This document shows, piece after piece, positions 18,105 to 27,600 of a DNA stretch of 40,783 nucleotides (its first letter is position 1; each line of letters begins with the position of its first letter). The stretch spans positions 1 to 40,783 of the forward strand of contig CANQVF010000016.1 of assembly GCA_947627185.1 (NCBI GenBank), written 5' to 3'. The stretch is from an uncultured Clostridia bacterium (lineage in GTDB: Bacteria; Bacillota; Clostridia; TANB77; CAG-508). Made by a program: the position numbers and the translations under genes. The notes under the pieces are model-generated. The model was not told the origin of the DNA and searched no databases. It was given only the letters and a program-made list of their open reading frames with translations.

Positions 18105-19203
18105 ATGATGAATCTCCTTTTTCATTTGCTCTTTCTACCATTTGTTTAATGTTTAAAAAGGTTTGATGAAGAGCTTTATATGGAGTTCTTACAGCAATAT
18201 GTTTTAATTGATTTTTAGTAAATCTGTTTGGAGCAAAATCTTTCTTGTCATTTTTCTTAAATATAGAAGCATCTTTAACAGATTCCCATCTATCCATAAA
18301 AATTTTTCTATCATCTGGGTTTTCCATTATAAGATTTAAAAAATTTTCTGCTTTTTCTTTTTCGGTTACATCTGTACGATAGAAAGTTTCTAATTTTTTT
18401 TGATGAATCATTGGATTTTTAGTTATTTCAATAGCTGTATTTATTAAAGAAGCATATAAAAAAACATTTTGTTTAATTACTTTTGGACTTAATGTACCAT
18501 TTGACATTCTAAATTCGATTGTATTTTTATTAGGATTTCCTATGTTTGTCAAATTTAAACCTTTATATCTTCTTTCATCTAATTTATATTTACTTATAAA
18601 AGTTCTTAATTTGCCAAAGTTTTTATAAGATACTTTTAATGAGTCATTTTCAATTTGTTTTAAAATTTTTTTACCTATAGGTGATGCCATACCATTTCTC
18701 CATAATGAAGAAACTAAATGTATTCCTTTAAAATCTTTGTTTATGGCACCTTTTCTTAAAGGATGATATTTGTCATTACACATTTTATATATTAATTCTT
18801 CAGATTCTGCATATAGTCTTAAAAAATTTCTCATTTTATTAGGATCTTTTCTTAAACAATCAGCATCAAAATGAATATGAAGGCCACACTTGCTATCAGC
18901 AACAACGTGATTTCCGCTTTTTCCAGGAAACTTCTTTACATGTTCACAAATATCAGAAATATCTTTCCAAGTTTTTTCATTATCTTGTAAAATAGGTGAA
19001 ACAAGTTCAGCACCGCCTTCAGAAACAAGTGCTTCTTCTTTTTCAGTTGCCATATGCCAATTTTTGCTTTTTATATATTCCGCACTTTTTCCCTCATATA
19101 AAGAGTTAATTCCTTTTGTTTCAACATTATTAAATTCTAATTCTATCCCAAACTTAAAATATTCAGGTAAGCCTAATTTTTCAAAAAAATCTGAATATTT
19201 CAT
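18094..19203 (-). CDS. Amidoligase-family enzyme (glutamine synthetase/COOH-NH2 ligase fold)
   Basis: This family is predicted to form amide bonds between carboxyl and amino groups using ATP, for peptide tagging or small-molecule synthesis; substrates are mostly unknown. From the ATG at 19203, which has AAGGA 7 bases upstream, it is 369 residues. Family signatures are FGIELEF (18-24), a GGAELVSPIL segment (about 63-72), CGLHIHFD (106-113) with two likely metal-binding His, and EFRMSNGTL (230-238) with a conserved Arg. The longer frame to 19248 adds a hydrophobic leader without a ribosome site. It lies 54 bases downstream of tRNA-Lys on the same strand with no clear terminator between, and overlaps a small partner gene. 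The family call is good; the function is inferred. Confidence 0.82.
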   Translation of the reverse strand: MKYSDFFEKLGLPEYFKFGIELEFNNVETKGINSLYEGKSAEYIKSKNWHMATEKEEALVSEGGAELVSPILQDNEKTWKDISDICEHVKKFPGKSGNHVVADSKCGLHIHFDADCLRKDPNKMRNFLRLYAESEELIYKMCNDKYHPLRKGAINKDFKGIHLVSSLWRNGMASPIGKKILKQIENDSLKVSYKNFGKLRTFISKYKLDERRYKGLNLTNIGNPNKNTIEFRMSNGTLSPKVIKQNVFLYASLINTAIEITKNPMIHQKKLETFYRTDVTEKEKAENFLNLIMENPDDRKIFMDRWESVKDASIFKKNDKKDFAPNRFTKNQLKHIAVRTPYKALHQTFLNIKQMVERANEKGDSSYER

Positions 19204-19257
19204 ATAAATTTCCTTATATAATAATGTATATTTTATTGGTTTTAACAAATATGTAAT

Positions 19258-19333
19258 TGGTGCGCCATAGAGGATTCGAACCTCCGACCATTTGATTAAG
19301 AGTCAACTGCTCTACCAACTGAGCTAATGGCGC
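19258..19333 (-). tRNA. tRNA-Lys (anticodon CTT)
   Basis: The minus strand folds into a standard 76-base cloverleaf. The acceptor stem is GCGCCAT/ATGGCGC, the D-arm contains AGCTCAGTTGGTAGAGC, the anticodon loop CTCTTAA gives CTT (reads AAG), and the T-arm contains GGTTCGAATCC. CCA is encoded at the 3-prime end. The closing pair of the anticodon stem appears to be a G-A mismatch. Confidence 0.97.
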
Positions 19334-19351
19334 AAGTATATTAACATGAAT

Positions 19352-19380
19352 ATTATAAACAACTTAACTTTTTTTGTCAA
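19352..19380 (-). promoter_or_regulatory. Consensus promoter for tRNA-Lys (and probably the amidoligase)
   Basis: On the minus strand TTGACA (19380-19375) and TATAAT (19357-19352) are perfect, with a 17-base spacer. The predicted start is about 12 bases before the tRNA 5-prime end. No terminator is visible between the tRNA and the amidoligase gene. Confidence 0.85.
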
Positions 19381-19521
19381 GGAGAATTAATTTAAAAATT
19401 CATATTTGGGGACTATTTAGTTTTTTATAATTTAAACAAAAAATGTATAAAATTACGAATTTTAGAAATAATACATTTAAAAAAATAAAAATAGGAAAGG
19501 AGATTTAGTATAATCTAAAGT

Positions 19522-19707
19522 ATGAGTACATTAAATCAATTAGAATTGCAAAATTTAAGGCAATGTATATATCACCAAGAAAATTTGTATGAAAAATTCA
19601 CATATTATTCTGATTGTGCTGTGGATCCACAAATAAAGCAAATATTAAATAAGGCAGCACAAGATGCATTAAATTCAAAACAAAAATTAGTTTCTTTTTT
19701 GGAATAA
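19522..19707 (+). CDS. Small coat-like helical protein (61 residues)
   Basis: The 61-residue product is a helical hairpin rich in Gln, Asn, Leu and Lys (LNQLELQNLRQCIYHQENLY and so on). It resembles the short ferritin-like or CotF-associated coat proteins encoded beside cotF genes in spore-forming Clostridia. There is no membrane segment. The ribosome site AAAGGAGA (19496-19503) is 18 bases from the ATG, too far for normal use. The intervening bases can fold (TTTAG 19504-19508 with CTAAA 19515-19519), which would bring the two together. The next gene on the strand is CotF-like. Family placement is moderate; a role in the spore coat is inferred. Confidence 0.65.
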   Translation: MSTLNQLELQNLRQCIYHQENLYEKFTYYSDCAVDPQIKQILNKAAQDALNSKQKLVSFLE

Positions 19708-19782
19708 ATTTAATGAATAAAGAAGGTTTACAGGTAAATCCTTATAAAAAACCTAAATATTTTTATATAAGGAAAAGAAAAA

Positions 19783-20028
19783 TTGGAAGAGAAAGTTATA
19801 GTAAATGATGTATTATCATCAATAAAATCAAATTTAAAGGATTATGGAAAGGTAATAGCAGAAACAGCTAATATGGAGCTGAGACAAACTTTTCAAAATT
19901 TAAGAAATTCATCTGAGAGTTTTGAATATGAATTATTTAAACTTGCAGAATCTAAAGGATATTATACAGTTTCACAAAAGGCTACGCAAGATGAGATTTC
20001 AAAGGTAAAAAAAGAAATTTCATTATAA
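19783..20028 (+). CDS. CotF-family spore coat protein
   Basis: This 81-residue protein starts at TTG (19783) with AAGGA about 9 bases upstream. It matches the CotF (Coat_F) helical domain: a long helix with ETANMELRQTFQNLRN, then FEYELFKLAESKGYY and a closing helix. CotF-type proteins are part of the outer spore coat in Bacillus and are widespread in spore-forming Clostridia, so the gene hints that this organism sporulates. It lies 76 bases after another small coat-like gene and ends before a terminator. I saw no clear sporulation sigma-factor promoter upstream of the pair. Confidence 0.8.
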   Translation: MEEKVIVNDVLSSIKSNLKDYGKVIAETANMELRQTFQNLRNSSESFEYELFKLAESKGYYTVSQKATQDEISKVKKEISL

Positions 20029-20071
20029 GTACAAATTTAAAAATAAAAATTCAAAAATCTTTCATTATAAA

Positions 20072-20123
20072 AGGCAGACAAGGGTTTTACGTATTTTTAT
20101 AACCTTAAATAGTCTGCTTTTTT
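20072..20123 (+). terminator. Bulged terminator after the coat-like genes
   Basis: GCAGAC (20074-20079) pairs with GTCTGC (20112-20117), and inside it an AAGGG-type arm pairs with AACCTT (20101-20106). TTTTTT follows. The rest of the gap to the peptidase gene (20124-20332) holds a small AGGCTT/AAGCCT hairpin (20222-20236) and a promoter at 20277. Confidence 0.75.
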
Positions 20124-20276
20124 ATTGATTTTAAAAATTAGTATTATTTTATTACTTTTGAATAGTATTTAGATATAAGATATTTTTTATTTTTTTAAAA
20201 TAAATTTAAGTAAAAAAATTAAGGCTTATAAAGCCTAAAAAATGGCAAAATTTGACTTTTATATAAAAATTTTGTA

Positions 20277-20305
20277 TTGACAATAACTTTTAAATATTAT
20301 AGGAT
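20277..20305 (+). promoter_or_regulatory. Promoter of the M23 peptidase gene
   Basis: TTGACA (20277-20282) is perfect, and TAGGAT (20300-20305) follows after 17 bases, matching four of six -10 positions. It lies about 28 bases before the first ATG. Confidence 0.6.
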
Positions 20306-20332
20306 AAATAAAGAGAGAAAAAATAAATACTT

Positions 20333-21367
20333 ATGTTACAAAAGTGTTTCATTTTTATTGAAATGGTTGATACAAAAGGGGTGATTACAATTACTAGTGT
20401 TTTAAAAAATATTGTAATTTACTTAAGAGCTTGGATAAAATTTATAATTATGTTTCTAATAGGTTTTGCAATCATAGGATTCATAGTTTTTGTTGTATAT
20501 AAACCAATGTATAGTGTATCTTTAAATGGAAATTTTATTGGATACACAGAAGATAGAAGTAAATTACAAAAGAAAATAGATCAATACATAAATAGTGGAG
20601 ATACCAAAACAGTAGCGTTTGTTGAAATAGATAAAGAAAATTTGCCTGAATATAATTTGTGTTTACTAAAAAAAGGACTTACAGCAAATGATGATGAAAT
20701 ATTCAATAAAGTAATTAGTTCAGGAATACCATATTATAAATATTATGCAATTTTAGATAATGGTGAAGAAAAATATTATGTTCAAACATATGATGAAGCA
20801 GAAGCAATTGTTCAAGAATTAAAAGATAAGAATAGCCAAAATAAAGATGGTGTTTCTTATGTGCTTAAATATGAAACAGAACTAAAGCAATTTTCAGATA
20901 AAGAAACAACAGTTGCAGCATTATATAAAGAAATGCCAAAAGTTAAAAATACAAAAATTGTTACAGCAAAAAATGTAGATTACTCAAATACTGCATTAGG
21001 AATATCTTTAATAAGACCAGTATCAGGAACAATTACTTCAAGATTTGGTAGAAGATCAAGTGGAACTCATACAGGACTTGATATAGCTACTTCAAAAGGA
21101 ACACCAATTAAAGCTGCAGCATCTGGAACAGTACTTTATGCAGGATATAAAGGTTCTTATGGAAAAATGGTAATTATAGCACATACAGATTCAGTTCAAA
21201 CATATTATTGCCACTGTAATGCAATATATGTTAATGTAGGTCAAAATGTTTCACAAGGAGATACTATTGCTGCTGTTGGTTCTACAGGAAATTCAACAGG
21301 ACCACATTTACATTTAGAAGTTAGAGTAAATGGAGTAGCAAAAAATCCTCAAAACTATGTATACTAA
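20333..21367 (+). CDS. Membrane-anchored M23-family murein peptidase
   Basis: M23 enzymes are zinc endopeptidases that cut peptide cross-links in the cell wall; some act in sporulation or as regulators. The 344 residues have a membrane helix (about 36-60) and an extracytoplasmic region of about 165 residues without a recognised fold. A complete LytM core follows from about 227. The metal ligands His246 and Asp250 lie in GTHTGLDIA, and HLHLE places His325 and His327. All catalytic residues are present, so it should be active. The start is uncertain: the ATG at 20333 has only a distant AGAGAG, and ATG 20363 has no site either. It has its own promoter and two downstream hairpins. It lacks the LysM or G5 domains of many clostridial relatives. 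Confidence 0.88.
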   Translation: MLQKCFIFIEMVDTKGVITITSVLKNIVIYLRAWIKFIIMFLIGFAIIGFIVFVVYKPMYSVSLNGNFIGYTEDRSKLQKKIDQYINSGDTKTVAFVEIDKENLPEYNLCLLKKGLTANDDEIFNKVISSGIPYYKYYAILDNGEEKYYVQTYDEAEAIVQELKDKNSQNKDGVSYVLKYETELKQFSDKETTVAALYKEMPKVKNTKIVTAKNVDYSNTALGISLIRPVSGTITSRFGRRSSGTHTGLDIATSKGTPIKAAASGTVLYAGYKGSYGKMVIIAHTDSVQTYYCHCNAIYVNVGQNVSQGDTIAAVGSTGNSTGPHLHLEVRVNGVAKNPQNYVY

Positions 21368-21381
21368 AAATAAAATAAATG

Positions 21382-21420
21382 CAAAACGGTATAGTTTAAA
21401 ACTATACCGTTTTGTTTTAT
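21382..21420 (+). terminator. Terminator after the M23 peptidase gene
   Basis: CAAAACGGTATAGTTT (21382-21397) is an exact inverted copy of AAACTATACCGTTTTG (21399-21414), followed by TTTTAT. In practice the central bases must open to form the loop. Confidence 0.85.
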
Positions 21421-21429
21421 AGATTTATG

Positions 21430-21495
21430 ACATCTAATTTTAATTAAGATAAAAAAATCTTTTTTTCTTGATTCCCTAAAATTAGATGTTTTTTG
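21430..21495. terminator. Second hairpin in tandem, before the giant adhesin gene
   Basis: ACATCTAATTTTA (21430-21442) pairs with TAAAATTAGATGT (21477-21489), with a run of T after it and an A/T-rich loop of 34 bases. Together with the preceding terminator it insulates the giant adhesin gene. The remaining gap up to 21618 shows no gene; a 68-codon hydrophobic frame on the minus strand there looks like chance. Confidence 0.6.
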
Positions 21496-21618
21496 TATGT
21501 TTATAGTTTTAATAAAAACTGGAAAAATAAATAAAATTAGTAATAAAAAAAATATAAATGATGATAGCATAATTTCCGCTAAAAAACTTGATTTTTAATC
21601 AAAATTTGTAACCAATTC

Positions 21619-21651
21619 TTTATATGCAAATTCTTTTTAAGTATATATAAT
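21619..21651 (+). promoter_or_regulatory. Giant adhesin promoter with TTTATATGCAAA element
   Basis: A perfect TATAAT (21646-21651) lies 17 bases after TATGCA (21623-21628), inside the 12-mer TTTATATGCAAA (21619-21630). The -35 region is the same non-consensus sequence found before the major pilin, and CAAAG or AAAAG follows the -10 box in both. Confidence 0.55.
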
Positions 21652-21692
21652 CAAAGTATATTATATTGAAAGGAATAGGTTTAAAGTAAGTT

Positions 21693-24600
21693 ATGAAAAG
21701 GATTACAAAAAAATGTATAGCAATTTTAATGTTATTAATAATATTCTTAACACAAAGTAGTACAGTTACAATTGCAGAATATATTAGCAATGAAGTTGTA
21801 AACTATGGTGTTGTAATTAAAATTGAGTCACAACAAGAAACAGTAAAAACTGGAGAAGTGCAAAATGTAACAGTAAGAAGTTCTTATGCAAATCCAAATG
21901 ATGAAAAATATGAAAAAGTAAGAATATATCTTTGGGAATATGCAGAAGACTTTTTAGATAATTATCAAAAAGAAGATTATAAAAAGATACCAAATAAAAT
22001 TGCAGAAATTTTAAACTTAGAAGACAATAAAATGGTCTTTTCTTTATTAGATAATCAAGATTTAACAGTAGTTGTAACTTATGTGGAAACAGAAACTGAA
22101 AAATATCTTGAATTCGAAATGCCACCAGGAACATCTTGTAATATGGAGATGGAATTTAGAGTTCCAAATGGTATTACAGATGATGTTGGACTTATTTTAG
22201 AACCTAAAATTATAAATGAAGATGGAGAATCAGCAACAAATAATCACATAGATAAACCAAAATGTGTATTTTGGGAAAGTGATTTTGGTTGGGAAAACTT
22301 ACAAAAAAGTGTAAATTTTGAAAATGTTAGTATAAATAAAGATAATTCTTTAGGACAAGACTTAGTTTATTCTTTTTCAGGAAATACATTAAACAATAAA
22401 GGATTTGGAGATATTTGGACAAAAGAAATAATTTTTAAAGACATAATAGATATACCAAATATGGTTTTATTAGAAAATTTAGTAGTTGAAAGAAATGAAG
22501 AAGGTAATTTTACTGGTAAAATTATAGATTTAGATGATAATGAAATATTTAAATTTACTATTAATGATAGATATGAATATAATATCAATACTTTAGAAAT
22601 AAAAGAAAATCAAATTATTATAGAAGTTTTAATAAAAAATCCAAATGTAAATGAAGAAAACGTATTAACTAGTGAATTTAATCCACTAAATGATATAATA
22701 ATAGATTTAAATTCAAGTAAAATTAAAGTATCAGATGAATTCATATCAGATGGTACAGAAAAAATTCACAATAGTGTTGTTTGTAAATTCATTCCATATG
22801 TTTCTAATCAAGAAATAGTTTTGGAGTCTTTAGCTGATACTACTTTAGATAAAGATATTATAGATTATAATATGATTAAAACAGCAAATAAAACAAAAGC
22901 AATTTATGGTGATACTATAAATTATAATGTTGATATTACAAATAATGGTAGAAACAAGCTTACAAGAGAATTTTTTGATGTTTTATCAGATGGTATATAT
23001 TTTAATGATAGTATGATAGAAGAATTAAAAGAACAAGGTTTTGATGTAGGACATGTAGAACTTATTCATGAAGATACTACTGAAAATAGCGGAGAAGTAT
23101 CTTTTGCAAGTGATAATTACTGGGATTCAGAAAATGGATTACAAGCTACATATTCAGTAAATAAAGAAGTTTCTTTGCATGATGGAGTTAGACTTATTTT
23201 TGATGTTTCTGTCCCAAATGAAAATAATGTAAATGGTAAATTAGTTCCTTATATTGCATTACAAATGGGAAACAATAGTGATGATTGGAGCGGATGGATT
23301 GATACATCAACAGGAATTAGTTTTGATAATGCAATTATAAAAGATAATAAAAAAGTAGTTACAGTTTCAATTAATGTACCAAGTGATTGTATATCATATT
23401 CATATTTGCAAGCAATAAGTATACAAATTTTTGGTAGTGGAAGCGATTATTCAGGTGAAGTAAATGTAAGTAATGTTAAATTATATGATGGACCTATAGA
23501 AGTAAGTAATTCCGAAATTATTACTTATCAAAATAAAGAACAAGAAATTAAAAGTGATAATGTTTCTTATGATTCTGAAAATAGTTGGGATAGTGAAAAA
23601 TTTAATTGGGAAGTAAACCTAAATGGTGTAAAAAATGAATTAGATGATAAAACAACAGTTACTTTTGATTTAAGTATAGATAATGTAACTCTTTCTGGAA
23701 AAATTATTCCTATGATTGTACTTCAAACAGAAGAAGATTGGAGTGGATGGCTTCAATCTCAAAAAGTATTAACAAATTCTGATTTTAAAGTTAATGGTGA
23801 TAAGAAAACAGCGAATGTATCAGTTGTAATGCCTTCTGAACTTGTTAATCAAAATATATTACAAAAATTTATAATAAAAATTGTTGGTAGTTTAACAGGA
23901 TATTCAGGAAATATTACTATAGGTAATATTAAATTGTCAACTGGAAAAAATATGCCTAATAATTATATAAGAAAAGAAATAACAGTAGAGGGATTTTCAA
24001 AAGAAACAATTTCATATTCAGGAACAATAGGAACTATGGAAGAAGGAACAGCATCAAATAATGCTTTTTTTGGAAATGATTCAGGATATATAGAAGATGA
24101 TGTTAGTGTAAAAATAGATGAAAGAAATTCAGATGGCGTAGAAAACACTAATAGCAATTTATCTTTAAATAAATATATAGAAGGAAGAGCAATAAATGGT
24201 GTTCAAACTAATTCTGATTATATAACTGTTAATTCACATAATTACACAGATTCATTAAATGTTTTAGGACCTGGTGATGTTATTTATTATACAGTTGAAT
24301 TAAAAAATGATGGTACAGAAGATGAAACAGTTAATTTAGAAGATTATAGTCCTTTAACGGGAAATTATAATTTTTATAATGGTACTTATATGAGATATTT
24401 AAATTCATATAGTTATAATCCTAGAGGATTTACAATGAATTCAAATTATTATTTAAAAATGTATGGATTAGATCAAACATATACGAATTTTAATCCTGAA
24501 GGAAAAATTGATTTATATAAAGACTTTGTTGATTCACAAACATTAACTAATATAAATAATACTGGAGAAATTTATTCATTTACTTTAACTATTCCAGCAG

Positions 24601-27600
24601 GTGAAACATATAAGCAGACTTTTATATTACAATTACCGACAGATACAAATAAATCAGATAGTAATATTACTGAATATGAAAAATGGGAAATATTAATGAG
24701 ACAAAATTTAACAGCAGGTAATGCATATTCAGGAAATGATCCACGTAATTATAATAAATTTGTTTGGGATGATTCAAATACTCCTGCAAATACTATTGTA
24801 ATAAAAGATACTAAAGTAGGAGCAATGGTATATCATAAACTAAGAAGAAATTATCAAATTAATAAATTTGTAGCTGGAGAAGAATTACGTAATCAAGAAT
24901 GGGGTAATACTTATTTAGCACTTCATGGAAATTATTATAAAAATAATGTTCATGATATTAGTACTTCAACAGAACAATTTGTTATATATGGAGTTACGTT
25001 AATAAATGATTCATCAGAAATTTTAGATATGTCAAAAACTCATGTTATAGATACAATACCAAGTTCTATGGATTTTGTTGGAACAATGCAAATGAATTCA
25101 ACATCATATTATGGAGGTCGTGAAGAAGAAGATGAAAATGGTATAAAATTTAGTTATGTAGGTAATGTAAGTTATGGTACTACAGAAGCTCATTATGGAA
25201 GTAAAATGATTAAAATTATGGATAATAATGATACATCAGGTAATTATACAGGTAATTATCTTTTTTCACAATCTAAAAAAGATCCAATAGGTGTGAGAGG
25301 ATATAATAAAAATGGAAATACAGTAGAATTTTTATTTGATACTGGAAACTTTATGAAACCTTATTCTTATACAGTATTTTATTATGTTTGTAGAATGAAA
25401 GGTTCTGGTAGCACTGATATAGAAAATAAAGTTAATTGGGACTTTTCAGAATTAATGAATAATATGATTCCTTCAGATTTTGGAATGTCTGATTTTAATG
25501 TTCAATATTCTGAAACACCACAAGGTTATAGTTCAGGATATAGTGACATATTAGGAAAATGTAAAAAAGAAAGTACTAATTTTAATATATCTTCTACAGT
25601 ATATCAAAAGGCTTCATCAGTTGTTAAAGCCAATATATACAAATCAGTTGTTGGAAACAATAATTATGAAGATGTTATTGGAGAAGGCGATAAAACAGCA
25701 AAACTAAATTACTATTCTAAAAATATGAATGAATTTTTCTTAGATGAAAATAATGTAGTAACATTTTGTCTAGCAGTTGCAAATGATACAGTTGGAATAA
25801 GTCCATCTTTTACAGTAAATGATAGTTTACCTAAAGGATTTGAATTTTTAGGTGTACATACAATAACAGAAGATTATGATATATACGAAGGAACAGCAAA
25901 TAGAATAAAATATGAATATGAAAATAATGCAGGCATTAAAGGAGAAAGCTATACAGGAGAAACACTTACTGTAGGTGCACAGGAACATTATTTATCACCT
26001 TTAATTACAAATAGTGGTTCTAGTATTAGTGGAGCAATATTAAATGGTTATAATAGAAGTCATGAATCTTTAGTAACAACAAATAGAGATCATACATCAC
26101 AAGGCCAAAGTTATCAATCAGGCGGATATTACTATTTTAGTACTTCTGGTAATTATGAACAAGGTCAGAGATTATCATTTAATATATATCAAAGTGGTAG
26201 AAATGTAACTTATATTATTTATAGTTGTAGAGTTCATCCAGAGTATTTTGTAAAAGATCAAATTGTTAAAAATTCTGCTAGTTTGAGCGGAAACTATATG
26301 TATTGGAATGGTATGAAATTTGCTCCATTTTATAATAGTGATTTATCAAGCGTTAGAATAAGCGAAAAAAATCAAAATATTTGTAAGGGAATATATAAAG
26401 GATCAGAGTTACCAAAAGATCAAATTTGTTATAGTAATATGGTAGAAGCATATTGCAATTTAAAGGCGGTAGAAAGAAAATCAGCTAATATTCAAAAAAC
26501 TGTATTTGCAGCTTATGATAAAGATGATATTTCAAAAGGTGAAGCATATTATGAAACATCTGATCATCAATCAGTTAGAAAATCAAGTGATGGAACAAAT
26601 TTAGGTACATTAATACAGTCTGGAAGAGGGTCAAATGTAAATGTTCCTTCAAAATCAATATTACATCAAGATGCAAATGTTTTAACATATTCACCAATAG
26701 ATGGTATTCATGCAACACAAGATTATAGAAGTAGTGTAATTTGGAAAGTAACAGTAGAAAATGATGGAAAAGCAAAATATAATGCAGCAAACTTAATTGA
26801 AAAAATCGATAATCCTTTTAAGCTTTATGGATATACAATAGTATTAAAAAATAAAGAAGGAAATATAATAGGTGCGTTTTATCAAGACTATAAAGGGGTG
26901 AGAGAGCCAGATACCACTGTTTCCGAATATACTTCTAAAGTTACTGGTAAAAGTGTAACAAGAAATGTTTACAATATAAATTTAATAAATGATTTAAATG
27001 AATCTGTGAGTGATGAAAGTATTACAGGAGAAAAAAATGATATAATAAATGCATTAGAAGAATTTTCAGAGGGTTATTCTTATGAAATTTATTTCTATAC
27101 AGATATGGTTGAAGAATATTTAGATTGGTATTATGATACTACAATATTAAAATTAGATGAGATAGATACTTTTAATTTTACATCAAATCCATCAATTGAA
27201 AGTGATGTTGGAATTAGAAATGATGATTGGGTATCTGTTATAGCAAGTGATGGTATAAAATATATTGAAAAATATGATGATGAAGATGAAAAAGATGTAA
27301 ATTCAAAAAGAGATATAATTCATACAGATAGTTGTTATGAGTTAGAAGCAGGAGATAAAGAGGTTAACTTTACTTTAGAAGTTGGTTCTTATTTGTATCA
27401 AACTCAAAATTATAAAGATGGACAATTGGACAATATAATAGTTTATGACTTGCTTCCAGGTATAAAAACAGGAGGTATTGGAAAAAATGAAGTTGGCGGA
27501 GGCTATACTATCAATACCGATAGTTTTAATGTATATATTTTAAGAACTGATGGAACTAAAGAACCTATAGAAAAATTTAAATATAAAGTTATGTATTCTT

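Noticed and set aside
19713..19808. 31-codon frame between the two coat-like genes
   Set aside because: Weak ribosome site, overlaps the cotF-like start, and the very basic product resembles nothing I know. It could be real but is unsupported.
21364..21570. 68-codon hydrophobic frame on the minus strand
   Set aside because: It runs through two terminator hairpins, has no ribosome site, and its composition is that of read-out AT-rich DNA.
21570..21692. Cyclic-di-GMP riboswitch before the giant adhesin, as seen in clostridial adhesins
   Set aside because: No conserved riboswitch core is visible and the leader after the promoter is only about 35 bases.
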